This document shows, one piece after another, positions 45,457 to 53,401 of a DNA stretch of 64,000 bases. The translations under genes and the position numbers were made by a program. Source of the DNA: a virus; the IMG/VR virus record IMGVR_UViG_3300030202_001666, positions 1-64,000 of that record; one strand, given 5' to 3'. The notes under the pieces were generated by a model that ran no database searches, had not been told where the DNA came from, and saw only the letters and a program-made list of their open reading frames with translations. Each line of letters starts with the position of its first letter. Within the stretch, counting starts at the first letter, position 1.

Positions 45457-45755
45457 AGAAAACAATATTTGACGAGTACGCAACAAAGGTTGCAAAAAAG
45501 TTTCACGTAGAATTGGATAGCATTTTTGAAAAATCTAAGCGTAGACATTTAGTTGACGCAAGACAAATGCTTTACCTTCTATGTATGGAGAGACCAATAA
45601 GAGTATCTTACATAAAACATTATCTTCAAGAATATGGATATGATGTTTCTCACTCTACTATTTTATATGGATATAAAAAAGCACGTGAGCAAGTGGGACA
45701 AGATCCAGAATTTAAAGAAATTTATAACGAATTAAAAACAACTCTTGAATTATAA
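45453..45755 (+). CDS. Stand-alone DnaA domain IV-like protein
   Basis: 100 residues. SKRRHLVDARQMLYLLCMER (28-47) then YIKHYLQEYGYDVSHSTILY (53-72) follows the DnaA domain IV pattern (R..L..AR...YL... and H.T). AAA+ and other DnaA domains are absent. May bind DnaA-box-like sites, compete with host DnaA or recruit it. A second such protein lies at 53.7-54.2 kb. Assignment from motif. Confidence 0.68.
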   Translation: MKKTIFDEYATKVAKKFHVELDSIFEKSKRRHLVDARQMLYLLCMERPIRVSYIKHYLQEYGYDVSHSTILYGYKKAREQVGQDPEFKEIYNELKTTLEL

Positions 45756-46173
45756 AAAGTATACACTTCCAGACATTTGGGAACAAGCATATAAAGACAC
45801 GCAGTCTATTAAAAATGTTATGTCTAAAGGTATTTCCATAATTGGAGCTGGAGTAAAAATGCAAAAATTCAAAGAGCATATAGAGATATTCAATATGAAT
45901 AAAGGTGGCGATTATTTTAAACCCCTGGACGATGATGAGCTGGACCTATTTTTAGAGAGTGGATGGAAAGTTGGAACTATTAATTTAGCAATATCTAATT
46001 GTAAACATAAATTAGAATTGATAGAAAAAAAAATTCAAAACGAAGTCAACACTCGTAAAAATGATAAGCATATTCAGAATCTAAAAAATCGTAGGGAAAG
46101 TATTATGTTAAAGTATACTGACCACAAATCAAAATTAAATCAAGTTAAATCTAAAATCAAAACAAATGAGTAA
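45745..46173 (+). CDS. Coiled-coil hypothetical protein
   Basis: 142 residues if started at the TTG 45745, which overlaps the previous gene by 11 bases; no earlier ATG fits and the next Met is at residue about 26. N-terminus NYKKYTLPDIWEQAYKD, then a region ending FLESGWKVGTINLAISN and a long coil (IEKKIQNEVNTRKNDKHIQN). Function unknown; precedes the annealase. Confidence 0.55.
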   Translation: MNYKKYTLPDIWEQAYKDTQSIKNVMSKGISIIGAGVKMQKFKEHIEIFNMNKGGDYFKPLDDDELDLFLESGWKVGTINLAISNCKHKLELIEKKIQNEVNTRKNDKHIQNLKNRRESIMLKYTDHKSKLNQVKSKIKTNE

Positions 46174-46774
46174 AACAAATGAAAATTCCTTTGTGAAACT
46201 TTCAAAAGTTGAAATCAAAGGTAAGATAGAGAAGAAGGGAAACTTCGACTATCTTTCGTGGGCTACTGCATGGACACTCTTGCAAGTAGAATACCCAGGA
46301 TCACAACGTAAAATTTATAAGAGACACTTCGAAAACGGAGATATCCTTAATTATTTTGACGATGGTAAAACGTGTTGGGTTAGTGTTGGTATAGTTGTTA
46401 ATGGCGTTGAGCATATTGATGAACTACCTATTACTGATTTCCGTAACACTCCAATCAGAGTTGAAAAGGTCACGTCTTTTGATGTTAACACTACAATTCA
46501 AAGAGCAACTGCAAAAGCAATTGCTATGCATGGATTAGGTTTACAATTATGGGTTGGTGAAGACATTGTTAATGTTACATCTCCAGCTCCTAAGTTGCCA
46601 GAAAAAGAAAAGATAGTATTAGAAATTAATACTCCTAATTGGGAAAGAGTTTTAAGTTACATCGCTAAGAACAAAGCTGACGGATTAGAAAAGATTGTCA
46701 AGGCGTTGGAACAAAAATATCAAATAAAAGCCCAAGTAAAAAAGGCAATATCTAACGCATTGAAAGATGAGTAG
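46166..46774 (+). CDS. Single-strand annealing protein, Sak3/DUF1071 type
   Basis: 202 residues. NFDYLSWATAWTLLQVEYPG (26-45), KTCWVSVGIVVNGVEHIDEL, then TSFDVNTTIQRATAKAIAMH and GLGLQLWVGED are the family hallmarks of DUF1071 annealases. Its C-terminal helix likely contacts a partner. It overlaps the PD-(D/E)XK exonuclease gene by 8 bases; together they form a Red-like recombination pair. Confidence 0.8.
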   Translation: MSKTNENSFVKLSKVEIKGKIEKKGNFDYLSWATAWTLLQVEYPGSQRKIYKRHFENGDILNYFDDGKTCWVSVGIVVNGVEHIDELPITDFRNTPIRVEKVTSFDVNTTIQRATAKAIAMHGLGLQLWVGEDIVNVTSPAPKLPEKEKIVLEINTPNWERVLSYIAKNKADGLEKIVKALEQKYQIKAQVKKAISNALKDE

Positions 46775-47513
46775 TGCGTTAGATACAACTGATAAGGCAG
46801 TTGAAAAATTAAAGGATGATAAGTTATACTATGGTGACTATGGTAAACAATATTTATCTAATTCAGATATTATATACTTATTAAAAAATCCTACTCAATT
46901 TAGAGTACCTCAACTCACGACAAAACCTATGTTAGAAGGATCTTACTTTCATACTTTAATGTTAGAACCAGAGAAGCAAAAAGACTTTACAATAGTTGAT
47001 GTTGCTTCACGATCCACAAAGGCATACAAAGAATTATGTTCGCCTGGAGATATTTTATTGCTTCAAAAAGAAGCAGATAAAATACAAGAAATGGCGAGAG
47101 TTATGCAAGGTAGGTTAGAGCTGTACGATTTAATATATGATGAGGGAAATCAGTTTGAAGTTCCTATGGTTACGCAAATAATGGGTAACGCTTGGAAAGG
47201 TAAAGCTGACATCATACATAAAGATTATATTATTGATATTAAGACCAGCTCTGACATCGATAAATTTATGTATTCCTCTAAGACTTGGAATTATGATTCC
47301 CAGGCGTACATCTATCAACGCATGTTCAATAAACCTATGTTGTTTATAGTGATTTGTAAAACATCTAATCGATTAGGAATGTTTGATTGTTCTGCCGACT
47401 TTATTAAAGGTGGGCAAAACAAAGTAGAGAAAGCAACCGAAATATATAATAAATTTTTTAGCGATGAAAAAACTGAAGACATTAATAACTACATTCATAA
47501 GCAAACTCTGTAA
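46767..47513 (+). CDS. PD-(D/E)XK exonuclease of the recombination pair
   Basis: 248 residues. LLKNPTQFRVPQLTTKPMLE then GSYFHTLMLEPEK (about 58-70), and catalytic core KGKADIIHKDYIIDIKTSSD (D148, D157, K159), the YqaJ/RecE-like arrangement. SQAYIYQRMF follows. Expected to resect DNA for the adjacent annealase, probably 5' to 3'. Start overlaps the annealase stop region. Confidence 0.8.
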   Translation: MSSALDTTDKAVEKLKDDKLYYGDYGKQYLSNSDIIYLLKNPTQFRVPQLTTKPMLEGSYFHTLMLEPEKQKDFTIVDVASRSTKAYKELCSPGDILLLQKEADKIQEMARVMQGRLELYDLIYDEGNQFEVPMVTQIMGNAWKGKADIIHKDYIIDIKTSSDIDKFMYSSKTWNYDSQAYIYQRMFNKPMLFIVICKTSNRLGMFDCSADFIKGGQNKVEKATEIYNKFFSDEKTEDINNYIHKQTL

Positions 47514-47646
47514 AAAGTTTGGAATGCGAGTGAATGCAAACGTATTGTGGATGGAAGTTCCAAGCATCTGCAATTGTAGAGCTGATAAAGATGAAATTAT
47601 CATGACTACTATTGAACATTTGGAACATAAAATTAAAATTAAGTAA
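47464..47646 (+). CDS. Small protein overlapping the exonuclease end (tentative)
   Basis: 60 residues from 47464, overlapping the previous gene by 50 bases; an alternative start at 47524 gives MRVNANVLWMEVPSICNCRA with 40 residues and no long overlap. Two CxC cysteines. The overlap length equals that at 53686-53735, so it is not unusual here. Existence moderately likely; function unknown. Confidence 0.42.
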   Translation: MKKLKTLITTFISKLCKKFGMRVNANVLWMEVPSICNCRADKDEIIMTTIEHLEHKIKIK

Positions 47647-47650
47647 TATT

Positions 47651-47932
47651 ATGAGTGATCAAGTAAGAAAACCTGGAAACTTTGTCCTATTTAAAAATGA
47701 TTATAAAGAAAAAGATAATCAACCAGACTACAAATCTCCTACAAAAGAAGGTAAGAGAGGTTTGGATTTGGAAGGCAAAGAAATCGAGGTGGCTTGTTGG
47801 GTAAACAAGTCTAAAGATGGCGTGAGTTATATGAGTTGCCAAATTCAATACCCACAAAACAAAACAACAGAAGATACAGCTCCAGTGGAGGAAACTCCAG
47901 TAGCAGCAGTTGATCCTGATTTACCCTTTTAA
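47651..47932 (+). CDS. SSB-like small DNA-binding protein with DPDLPF tail
   Basis: 93 residues from the ATG at 47651. N-terminal NFVLFKNDYKEKDNQPDYKS, then GLDLEGKEIEVACWVNKSKD and YMSCQIQYPQ. The C-terminus is an acidic linker ending DPDLPF, the hallmark of SSB tails that recruit replication partners. The small beta body resembles DUF736-like proteins. Beside the annealase-exonuclease pair and the primase. SSB role inferred. Confidence 0.6.
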   Translation: MSDQVRKPGNFVLFKNDYKEKDNQPDYKSPTKEGKRGLDLEGKEIEVACWVNKSKDGVSYMSCQIQYPQNKTTEDTAPVEETPVAAVDPDLPF

Positions 47933-47933
47933 A

Positions 47934-48039
47934 ATGTTGGTGCGAGTAGCTTAATAGGTTCATCGAAGGTTTGGGATAGACGTTTTACGAAATCTCCTAA
48001 TAGAATAAAACTATGAACACGTAAGTGAATAACCAACAT
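47934..48039 (+). ncRNA. Candidate structured RNA / leader in the 336-bp gap
   Basis: A perfect 8-bp closing helix ATGTTGGT/ACCAACAT encloses about 90 bases. Inside, GTTCAT (47958-47963) can pair with ATGAAC (48013-48018) and CGT/ACG closes a TTT loop. It resembles a tRNA in size (tRNA-like start TAGCTTAATAGG) but has no T-arm or CCA end. Could be a leader or small RNA for the primase operon. No known family matched. Confidence 0.3.
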
Positions 48040-48049
48040 CACATTAGTT

Positions 48050-48087
48050 TGGGGGCAGAGAGAATTCACATCTTACATTAGCCCCCA
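48050..48087 (+). other. TGGGGGC/GCCCCCA hairpin
   Basis: Seven-bp GC-rich stem with a 24-base loop, flanked by ACATTAG direct repeats (48041-48047 and 48075-48081). Stands out in the AT-rich intergenic region. Possible terminator or processing structure. Confidence 0.45.
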
Positions 48088-48095
48088 TTCTTTTG

Positions 48096-48110
48096 TGTTC
48101 ATTGTGCTCA
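48096..48110 (-). promoter_or_regulatory. Paired TGARCA site, inverted orientation
   Basis: Reads TGAGCA-CAA-TGAACA on the minus strand. It faces the direct-orientation copy at 48186-48200 about 80 bp away. Sixteen to eighteen bases around it match the 39.93 kb copy closely. Confidence 0.4.
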
Positions 48111-48185
48111 TTTTGGCAAAGATTTAAGTTTATATAAAAATTTATTTTATTTTATTTTTTTCTATATATATAATTATACTTATTT

Positions 48186-48200
48186 TGAACATTTTGAACA
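48186..48200 (+). promoter_or_regulatory. Paired TGAACA site (TGAACA-TTT-TGAACA)
   Basis: Perfect 9-bp-phased repeat followed by an A-rich tract, about 70 bases before the primase-helicase start. The same A-rich tail follows the copy at 39931-39945. Confidence 0.42.
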
Positions 48201-48268
48201 CAAAAAAAAATAAATACTTTAAAATCAGAGTATTGAGTAGAAATTAACTTAAATAAAATAAACACAAA

Positions 48269-50677
48269 ATGAACATAACAATATTCAAAGACATCAAAGA
48301 TACTTCACAACCATTCTACAGACCGGTGGAGGTTATCTTAAAAAGAATACAAGAGGGTGCATCTAAAGATCTTGTAAAAAAAATCAGAAGTTCTAATGAC
48401 AAAAGCCAAAGAAGTAAATACAAACAAAGTTTACCAGCTATTTGTTTTTCTGGAACATTTACCAAGCGTAATGATAATTCTATTAATGAGCATAGTGGAT
48501 TAATATGTTTAGATTTTGATGGCTACCCATCAAACAAAGAAATGCTACAAGAAAAAGAACGATTAGCAAAAAACAATTATGTATATAGTGCATTTATTTC
48601 ACCAAGTGGTAACGGAATTAAAGCACTTGTAAAGATTCCTGGAAACCCAGATATGCATAAAACTTATTTTAAAAGTTTAGAAAAACATTTTAATTCAAAT
48701 TATTTTGACAAGACTTCTAAAAATTTATCACGTGTGTGTTATGAATCTTATGATCCATTAATACATATTAATGAAACTTCAAGTTTATGGGATAAGGTTG
48801 AAGAGCAAGAATACCAGGAGGTTATAAGAAATGTGGACCTTCCAACTTTGCCGGTCACAGATGAAAATAAAATAGTTGAGATACTTGTTAAGTGGTGGGA
48901 AAAAAAATATCCAATGAATGAAGGTGAACGAAATCATAATACATATGTACTTGCATCTGCCTTTAATGATTTTGGAATAAACCAAACATTAGCAGAGTAT
49001 ATTCTTAATAATTATAAGTCAAGAAACTTTACACAAGCTGAGATAAAAAGAACAATACAATCTGCATATGCAAACGTTCAAAATTTTGGTACGAAATATT
49101 ATGAGGATGAAGAGAAGGTAAACTTAATAAAGCACAAATTAAAGCGTGGCGTATCAAAAAAAGAAATCCGATCTCAATTAACAGAGTCGAACATCGAGGT
49201 CGGAGTAGTAGAAAACGTTATCAACCGACTCGAAGAAGAGCAATCAAATCATAAATTCTGGACTAAGACAGAGAAAGGAACTATTAAGATTGTACATATA
49301 TTATTCAAACACTTTTTAGAAGAAAACGGATTCTACAAATTTAATCCAGTTGGTAGTAAGAATTATATTTTTGTAAGGGTGACTAATAATTTAATTGATC
49401 ACACTTCAGAAAAAGAAATAAAAGATTTTATTTTAAATTATTTATTAGACATAGATGATTTAAGTGTATATAATTATTTTGCAGAAAACACAAGATATTT
49501 TAGAGAAGAGTTTCTCACTCTTTTATCTTCAATTGATGTTTATTTTATTGAAGACAATAAGAACACGTCTTACTTATATTATAGAAACGGAGCTGTAAAG
49601 ATTACATATGGTGAAGTTAAAATTATAGACTACCTGGACATAGGTGGTTATGTATGGAAGGATCATGTAATTGATAGAGACTTTGACAAGTGTGAAAGTA
49701 TTGAGTGTGATTATAAAACATTTATAGAAAACATTTGTGGAAAAAATGAAAGTAGAGTTAAGTCTATGCGTTCCACAATAGGTTACCTATTGCATGGTTG
49801 GAAGAACTTATCTTATAGTCCAGCAGTAATATTGAATGATGAAGTTATCTCAGACTTTCCTCAAGGTGGATCAGGTAAGGGTTTGTATATGAATGCTTTG
49901 GCACATATGAAGAAACTGGTTGTAATTGATGGCAAGTCTTTTAACTTTGAGAAATCATTTGCATATCAATTAGTTTCTGCCGACACTCAGATATTATGTT
50001 TTGACGATGTAAAAAAACATTTTGATTTTGAAAGATTATTTAGTGTTGTAACTGAAGGTCTAACCCTGGAAAAGAAAAACAAAGATGCAATTAAGATTCC
50101 ATTTAGTAAAAGTCCTAAAGTATCTATAACAACAAACTATGCTATTAAAGGAAAAGGTAATTCATTTGAAAGAAGGAAGTGGGAGTTGGAGTTGGCTCAT
50201 TACTATACTAAAGACTTTACACCGTTAGAGGAGTTTGGTAAGTTAATGTTTGGTGAGTGGACAGATGATGAATGGTGTCAGTTTGACAACTATATGATTG
50301 AGTGTTTACAATTGTATTTAGAGCATGGATTAATTAAGAGTGACTTTGTTAACTTAAAAATTAGACAATTATCTGCCGAAAGTTGTCATGAGTTTATTGA
50401 GTGGTGTGGAATAATAGGAGGAACTAAAAATGAAAAACTTGTGCTCGGTCAAAAATTATACAAGAACGATTTGTATTTAGACTTTGTGGATGAGAATCCA
50501 GACTTTGCACCCAAGGCCAAAATGACTGTGTCAAGAACTAAATTTAATAAATGGTTGTTAGCTTATTCGGAATATGAATATGGTTGTTTACCAGAAGAAG
50601 GAAGAGATGGTCCTGGAAAGTGGTTAAGGTTTAGAAACAAACAAGCATTAGAATTACAAACTGATTTTGAATTTTAA
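48269..50677 (+). CDS. Primase-helicase (BT4734/VirE-like N-domain plus P-loop helicase)
   Basis: 802 residues. N-terminal BT4734-like domain: FSGTFTKRNDNSINEHSGLI then LDFDG (81-85) and SAFISPSGNGIKALVKI (about 107-123). A PriCT-like helical part (EGERNHNTYVLASAFNDFG) follows. C-terminal P-loop: GGSGKG (K537), Walker B ILCFDDV (575-581), sensor TTN and arginine-rich RRKWELE. It would unwind and prime phage DNA in place of a dedicated polymerase-linked set. Preceded by a 336-bp control gap. Confidence 0.82.
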   Translation: MNITIFKDIKDTSQPFYRPVEVILKRIQEGASKDLVKKIRSSNDKSQRSKYKQSLPAICFSGTFTKRNDNSINEHSGLICLDFDGYPSNKEMLQEKERLAKNNYVYSAFISPSGNGIKALVKIPGNPDMHKTYFKSLEKHFNSNYFDKTSKNLSRVCYESYDPLIHINETSSLWDKVEEQEYQEVIRNVDLPTLPVTDENKIVEILVKWWEKKYPMNEGERNHNTYVLASAFNDFGINQTLAEYILNNYKSRNFTQAEIKRTIQSAYANVQNFGTKYYEDEEKVNLIKHKLKRGVSKKEIRSQLTESNIEVGVVENVINRLEEEQSNHKFWTKTEKGTIKIVHILFKHFLEENGFYKFNPVGSKNYIFVRVTNNLIDHTSEKEIKDFILNYLLDIDDLSVYNYFAENTRYFREEFLTLLSSIDVYFIEDNKNTSYLYYRNGAVKITYGEVKIIDYLDIGGYVWKDHVIDRDFDKCESIECDYKTFIENICGKNESRVKSMRSTIGYLLHGWKNLSYSPAVILNDEVISDFPQGGSGKGLYMNALAHMKKLVVIDGKSFNFEKSFAYQLVSADTQILCFDDVKKHFDFERLFSVVTEGLTLEKKNKDAIKIPFSKSPKVSITTNYAIKGKGNSFERRKWELELAHYYTKDFTPLEEFGKLMFGEWTDDEWCQFDNYMIECLQLYLEHGLIKSDFVNLKIRQLSAESCHEFIEWCGIIGGTKNEKLVLGQKLYKNDLYLDFVDENPDFAPKAKMTVSRTKFNKWLLAYSEYEYGCLPEEGRDGPGKWLRFRNKQALELQTDFEF

Positions 50678-50680
50678 ATT

Positions 50681-51934
50681 ATGAAAAACATAACAGTATT
50701 AGATTTGTTTTCAGGTATAGGAGGTTTTCATTTGGGCTTAGAGAAAGCTGGATACAAAGTGAAATCTTATTATTCTGAAATAGATAAACACGCAATAGCA
50801 GTATATAAAAATAACTTTAAAAATAGTAAATATGTCGGATCAATTACAGATGTTCGAGGAGAACAACTACCAAAAATACACGCTATCACCTTTGGAAGCC
50901 CTTGCCAAGACTTTAGTGTTGCTGGAAATCGTCAAGGGATGGGAGGACAACGATCAAGCCTTATCCTTGAAGCCATTAGACTCATTGATGAGTGCAGACC
51001 AAGAGTTTTTATCTGGGAAAATGTTAAAGGAACGTTCAGCTCAAACTCTGGCGAAGATTTTGCGTCAATCCTCCAAGCCTTTACCAACATTGGGGGCTAT
51101 CGACTTGAATGGCAATTGTGTAATACAGCGTGGCTACTACCCCAAAATAGAGAGAGAGTGTACCTTGTCGGATATTCTGCAAAAACCAAACGAAATTGGA
51201 AAGGAATTTTTCCTCTCAGAATCAGCCCACAAACGACTACAACAGTATCAGAAGGACACGCCCAAGTAAGTAATTTTTCACCAAGAGAGTTTGGCTTCAA
51301 AGATACTTCACCAGCTTTATTGTCCAGGGATTATAAAGATCCTAAGATTGTTAAGGCTGCCGACTATAGAAATGATGAGGGTTTAAGAATAAGAGAAAAT
51401 GGTGACACGCCTTGCCTATCAGCACGTAGGCACAGTGAGAAAGATATTAGTACTATGCCACCTTTAATTGTTTCTGGTGCATTACGTACACACCCTCGGA
51501 CTTCATCTAATGACAAGAACAGAGTGAAACGTTTAGAGACTCGAACTGATGATATATCAAATGCAGTCACCACACACCCATTAGATAGTGTAGTTGTAAA
51601 TAGTTTAAACGAAAATCAACAGAACAAAATGGATAAATTAAATGTTGATCCTTCGGTCAGTGGAACTTTAACTGAAGCTATTGGTAGAGGTGGTTCTTCA
51701 GGAGAATATTTATCTATGCTTAAAAAAAATCAAATAAATACTGGAGATGTAAGAAGGTTAACACCAGTTGAATGTGAAAGACTTCAAGGATTTCCAGATG
51801 ACTGGACACTTGAAGGAGATTATGATGGTGAGATAAAACCAGTAAGTAATACGCAAAGATATAAGATGTGTGGTAATGCTGTAACTGTAGATGTTGTGGC
51901 TGCCGTAGCCAAAAGAATAAAACCAATTTTATGA
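50681..51934 (+). CDS. DNA cytosine-5 methyltransferase
   Basis: 417 residues, complete. Motif I VLDLFSGIGGFHLGLEKAGY (6-25), motif IV FGSPCQDFSVAG (71-82; Cys75), motif VI ENVKG (113-117), motif VIII LLPQNRERVYLVG (152-164), a target-recognition region, motif IX PVECERLQGFPDDW, motif X MCGNAVTVDVVAAV near the end. Expected to protect phage DNA from restriction or mark it. No restriction endonuclease neighbour. Contains a second long frame (50832-51269). Confidence 0.92.
   Translation: MKNITVLDLFSGIGGFHLGLEKAGYKVKSYYSEIDKHAIAVYKNNFKNSKYVGSITDVRGEQLPKIHAITFGSPCQDFSVAGNRQGMGGQRSSLILEAIRLIDECRPRVFIWENVKGTFSSNSGEDFASILQAFTNIGGYRLEWQLCNTAWLLPQNRERVYLVGYSAKTKRNWKGIFPLRISPQTTTTVSEGHAQVSNFSPREFGFKDTSPALLSRDYKDPKIVKAADYRNDEGLRIRENGDTPCLSARRHSEKDISTMPPLIVSGALRTHPRTSSNDKNRVKRLETRTDDISNAVTTHPLDSVVVNSLNENQQNKMDKLNVDPSVSGTLTEAIGRGGSSGEYLSMLKKNQINTGDVRRLTPVECERLQGFPDDWTLEGDYDGEIKPVSNTQRYKMCGNAVTVDVVAAVAKRIKPIL
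50832..51269 (+). CDS. Overlapping reading frame inside the methyltransferase (145 aa)
   Basis: Open for 145 codons in the +1 frame relative to the methylase, with an A/T-rich leader before ATG. Protein: MSDQLQMFEENNYQKYTLSP, LEALAKTLVLLEIVKGWEDN, then ECTLSDILQKPNEIGKEFFL and a helical end. The ECTLSDIL...KEFFLS segment has the shape of a conserved motif I recall from frames annotated near phage methylases. No stop in 438 bases of AT-rich DNA is unlikely by chance. Could be an overprinted gene or a remnant of a frame-shifted domain. Confidence 0.45.
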   Translation: MSDQLQMFEENNYQKYTLSPLEALAKTLVLLEIVKGWEDNDQALSLKPLDSLMSADQEFLSGKMLKERSAQTLAKILRQSSKPLPTLGAIDLNGNCVIQRGYYPKIERECTLSDILQKPNEIGKEFFLSESAHKRLQQYQKDTPK

Positions 51935-53160
51935 AGCTAAGAGATTATCAACAACAGATAGTAAATGAAGGCTTACCTATACTTAAAAAAGATAAATTTT
52001 TGTATCTTGCCCTTGAGGTTAGAACGGGTAAGACACTTACGAGTTTGAGTATGAGTAACCTCTTACCTGTATCTAATCTTTTGTTTCTTACTAAGAAGAA
52101 AGCCATAAGTAGTATAGAAAAAGACTACAAACTTTTATCTCCTTCATACAATATTACCGTTATTAATTACGAGTCGGTTCATAAAATACCTTTAAAAGGA
52201 TACGACATGATAATCCTGGACGAAGCACATTGTCTGGGTGCATATCCTAAAGCAAGTAAAAGAGCAAAGCAGGTCAGAACTTTAATATCCAATAATGATT
52301 GTTATGTAATTCTATTGTCTGGAACTCCTACTCCAGAATCTTACAGTCAAATGTACCATCAAGTATATGGTATACCTAACAATCCATTTGCTCGTTACAA
52401 AAACTTTTATAGATTTTGTGATCACTATGTAGATGTTCAAATAAAACCAATTGGTGGCATACCACATAAAGATTACAGTAGAGGGCTCGAAGATATTATT
52501 TATAAAATGAAACCATATACAATATCATATACACAAAAAGAAGCTGGGTTCAAAGTAGAAACCACAGAAGAAATATGTTATGTTGATTTGTGTGATTCAG
52601 TATTAGATTTAATTAAAAGACTAAAAAAAGATAGAGTAATACAAGGAAGAGATGAAGTTATCCTTGCTGACACTGGAGTAAAGTTGATGTCTAAATCTCA
52701 TCAGTTATATTCTGGTACAGTAAAATTTGAAAGTGGTAAGTCTCAAGTTTTCTGCACTGCCAAAGGAAATTTTATATATGATAAGTTTAAAGGAAAAAAA
52801 ATCGCTATCTTTTATAAGTTTAAAGCTGAGTTAGAAGCACTTCAAGAGTCTTACAATGGTAATCTTTGTACAACTTTAGAAGAATTTAATTCAACAGATA
52901 AAAATATTGCTCTGCAAATTGTCAGTGGAAGAGAGGGGATTAGTTTGGAAGCTGCCCAGGCGTTGGTTTATTATAATATAGATTTCTCAGCGACTTCTTA
53001 CTGGCAAAGCAGAGATAGAATGACAACTAAAAATAGATTGTATAATAAAATTTATTGGATATTCTCAAGAAACGGAATTGAAAAACAAATTTATAAAGCT
53101 GTAGTTAAGAAAAAAGACTACACCCTAAATCATTTTCGTAGGGATTTATTAGATTTGTAG
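51931..53160 (+). CDS. SNF2-family DEAD/DEAH-type helicase/translocase
   Basis: 409 residues. Walker A VRTGKT (30-35), motif II LDEAH (96-100), motif III LLSGTPTPES (128-137), motif V GREGISLEAAQALVYY, motif VI SYWQSRDRM. A compact phage SNF2 helicase. It starts by overlapping the methylase stop (ATGA) and is followed by a VRR-NUC nuclease one base later, so the two probably work together in repair, recombination or anti-host DNA processing. Confidence 0.85.
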   Translation: MKLRDYQQQIVNEGLPILKKDKFLYLALEVRTGKTLTSLSMSNLLPVSNLLFLTKKKAISSIEKDYKLLSPSYNITVINYESVHKIPLKGYDMIILDEAHCLGAYPKASKRAKQVRTLISNNDCYVILLSGTPTPESYSQMYHQVYGIPNNPFARYKNFYRFCDHYVDVQIKPIGGIPHKDYSRGLEDIIYKMKPYTISYTQKEAGFKVETTEEICYVDLCDSVLDLIKRLKKDRVIQGRDEVILADTGVKLMSKSHQLYSGTVKFESGKSQVFCTAKGNFIYDKFKGKKIAIFYKFKAELEALQESYNGNLCTTLEEFNSTDKNIALQIVSGREGISLEAAQALVYYNIDFSATSYWQSRDRMTTKNRLYNKIYWIFSRNGIEKQIYKAVVKKKDYTLNHFRRDLLDL

Positions 53161-53161
53161 T

Positions 53162-53401
53162 ATGACTGAGCAACAAATCCAAGCTAAAAGAATTAAAGAA
53201 TTGGAGGATGAAGGATACTATGTTATCAAACTTATCAAAACAAATAAAAACGGTATACCCGATCTTATTGGCATTCCGAGAGACTCCAATGTCTTATTTT
53301 CGGAGATTAAAAAAGTCCGTGGTAAAGTATCTGCCCTTCAAAAATATAGGATAGAAGAATTAAAAGATCATGGAATCAAGACTGAAATATACAGAGGATA
53401 A
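53162..53401 (+). CDS. VRR-NUC domain nuclease
   Basis: 79 residues. PD-(D/E)XK core: KTNKNGIPDLIGIP (D34) and VLFSEIKKVRGKVSALQKYR (E48, K50), then a C-terminal helix. Single-domain VRR-NUC proteins act on branched or flap DNA. Overlaps the next gene by 32 bases. Pairs with the SNF2 helicase by position, as in other phages and in Fan1-like fusions. Confidence 0.85.
   Translation: MTEQQIQAKRIKELEDEGYYVIKLIKTNKNGIPDLIGIPRDSNVLFSEIKKVRGKVSALQKYRIEELKDHGIKTEIYRG

Noticed and set aside
47934-48039. Canonical tRNA
   Set aside because: There is an 8-bp acceptor-like helix but no recognisable anticodon arm, T-loop GGTTCGA or CCA end.
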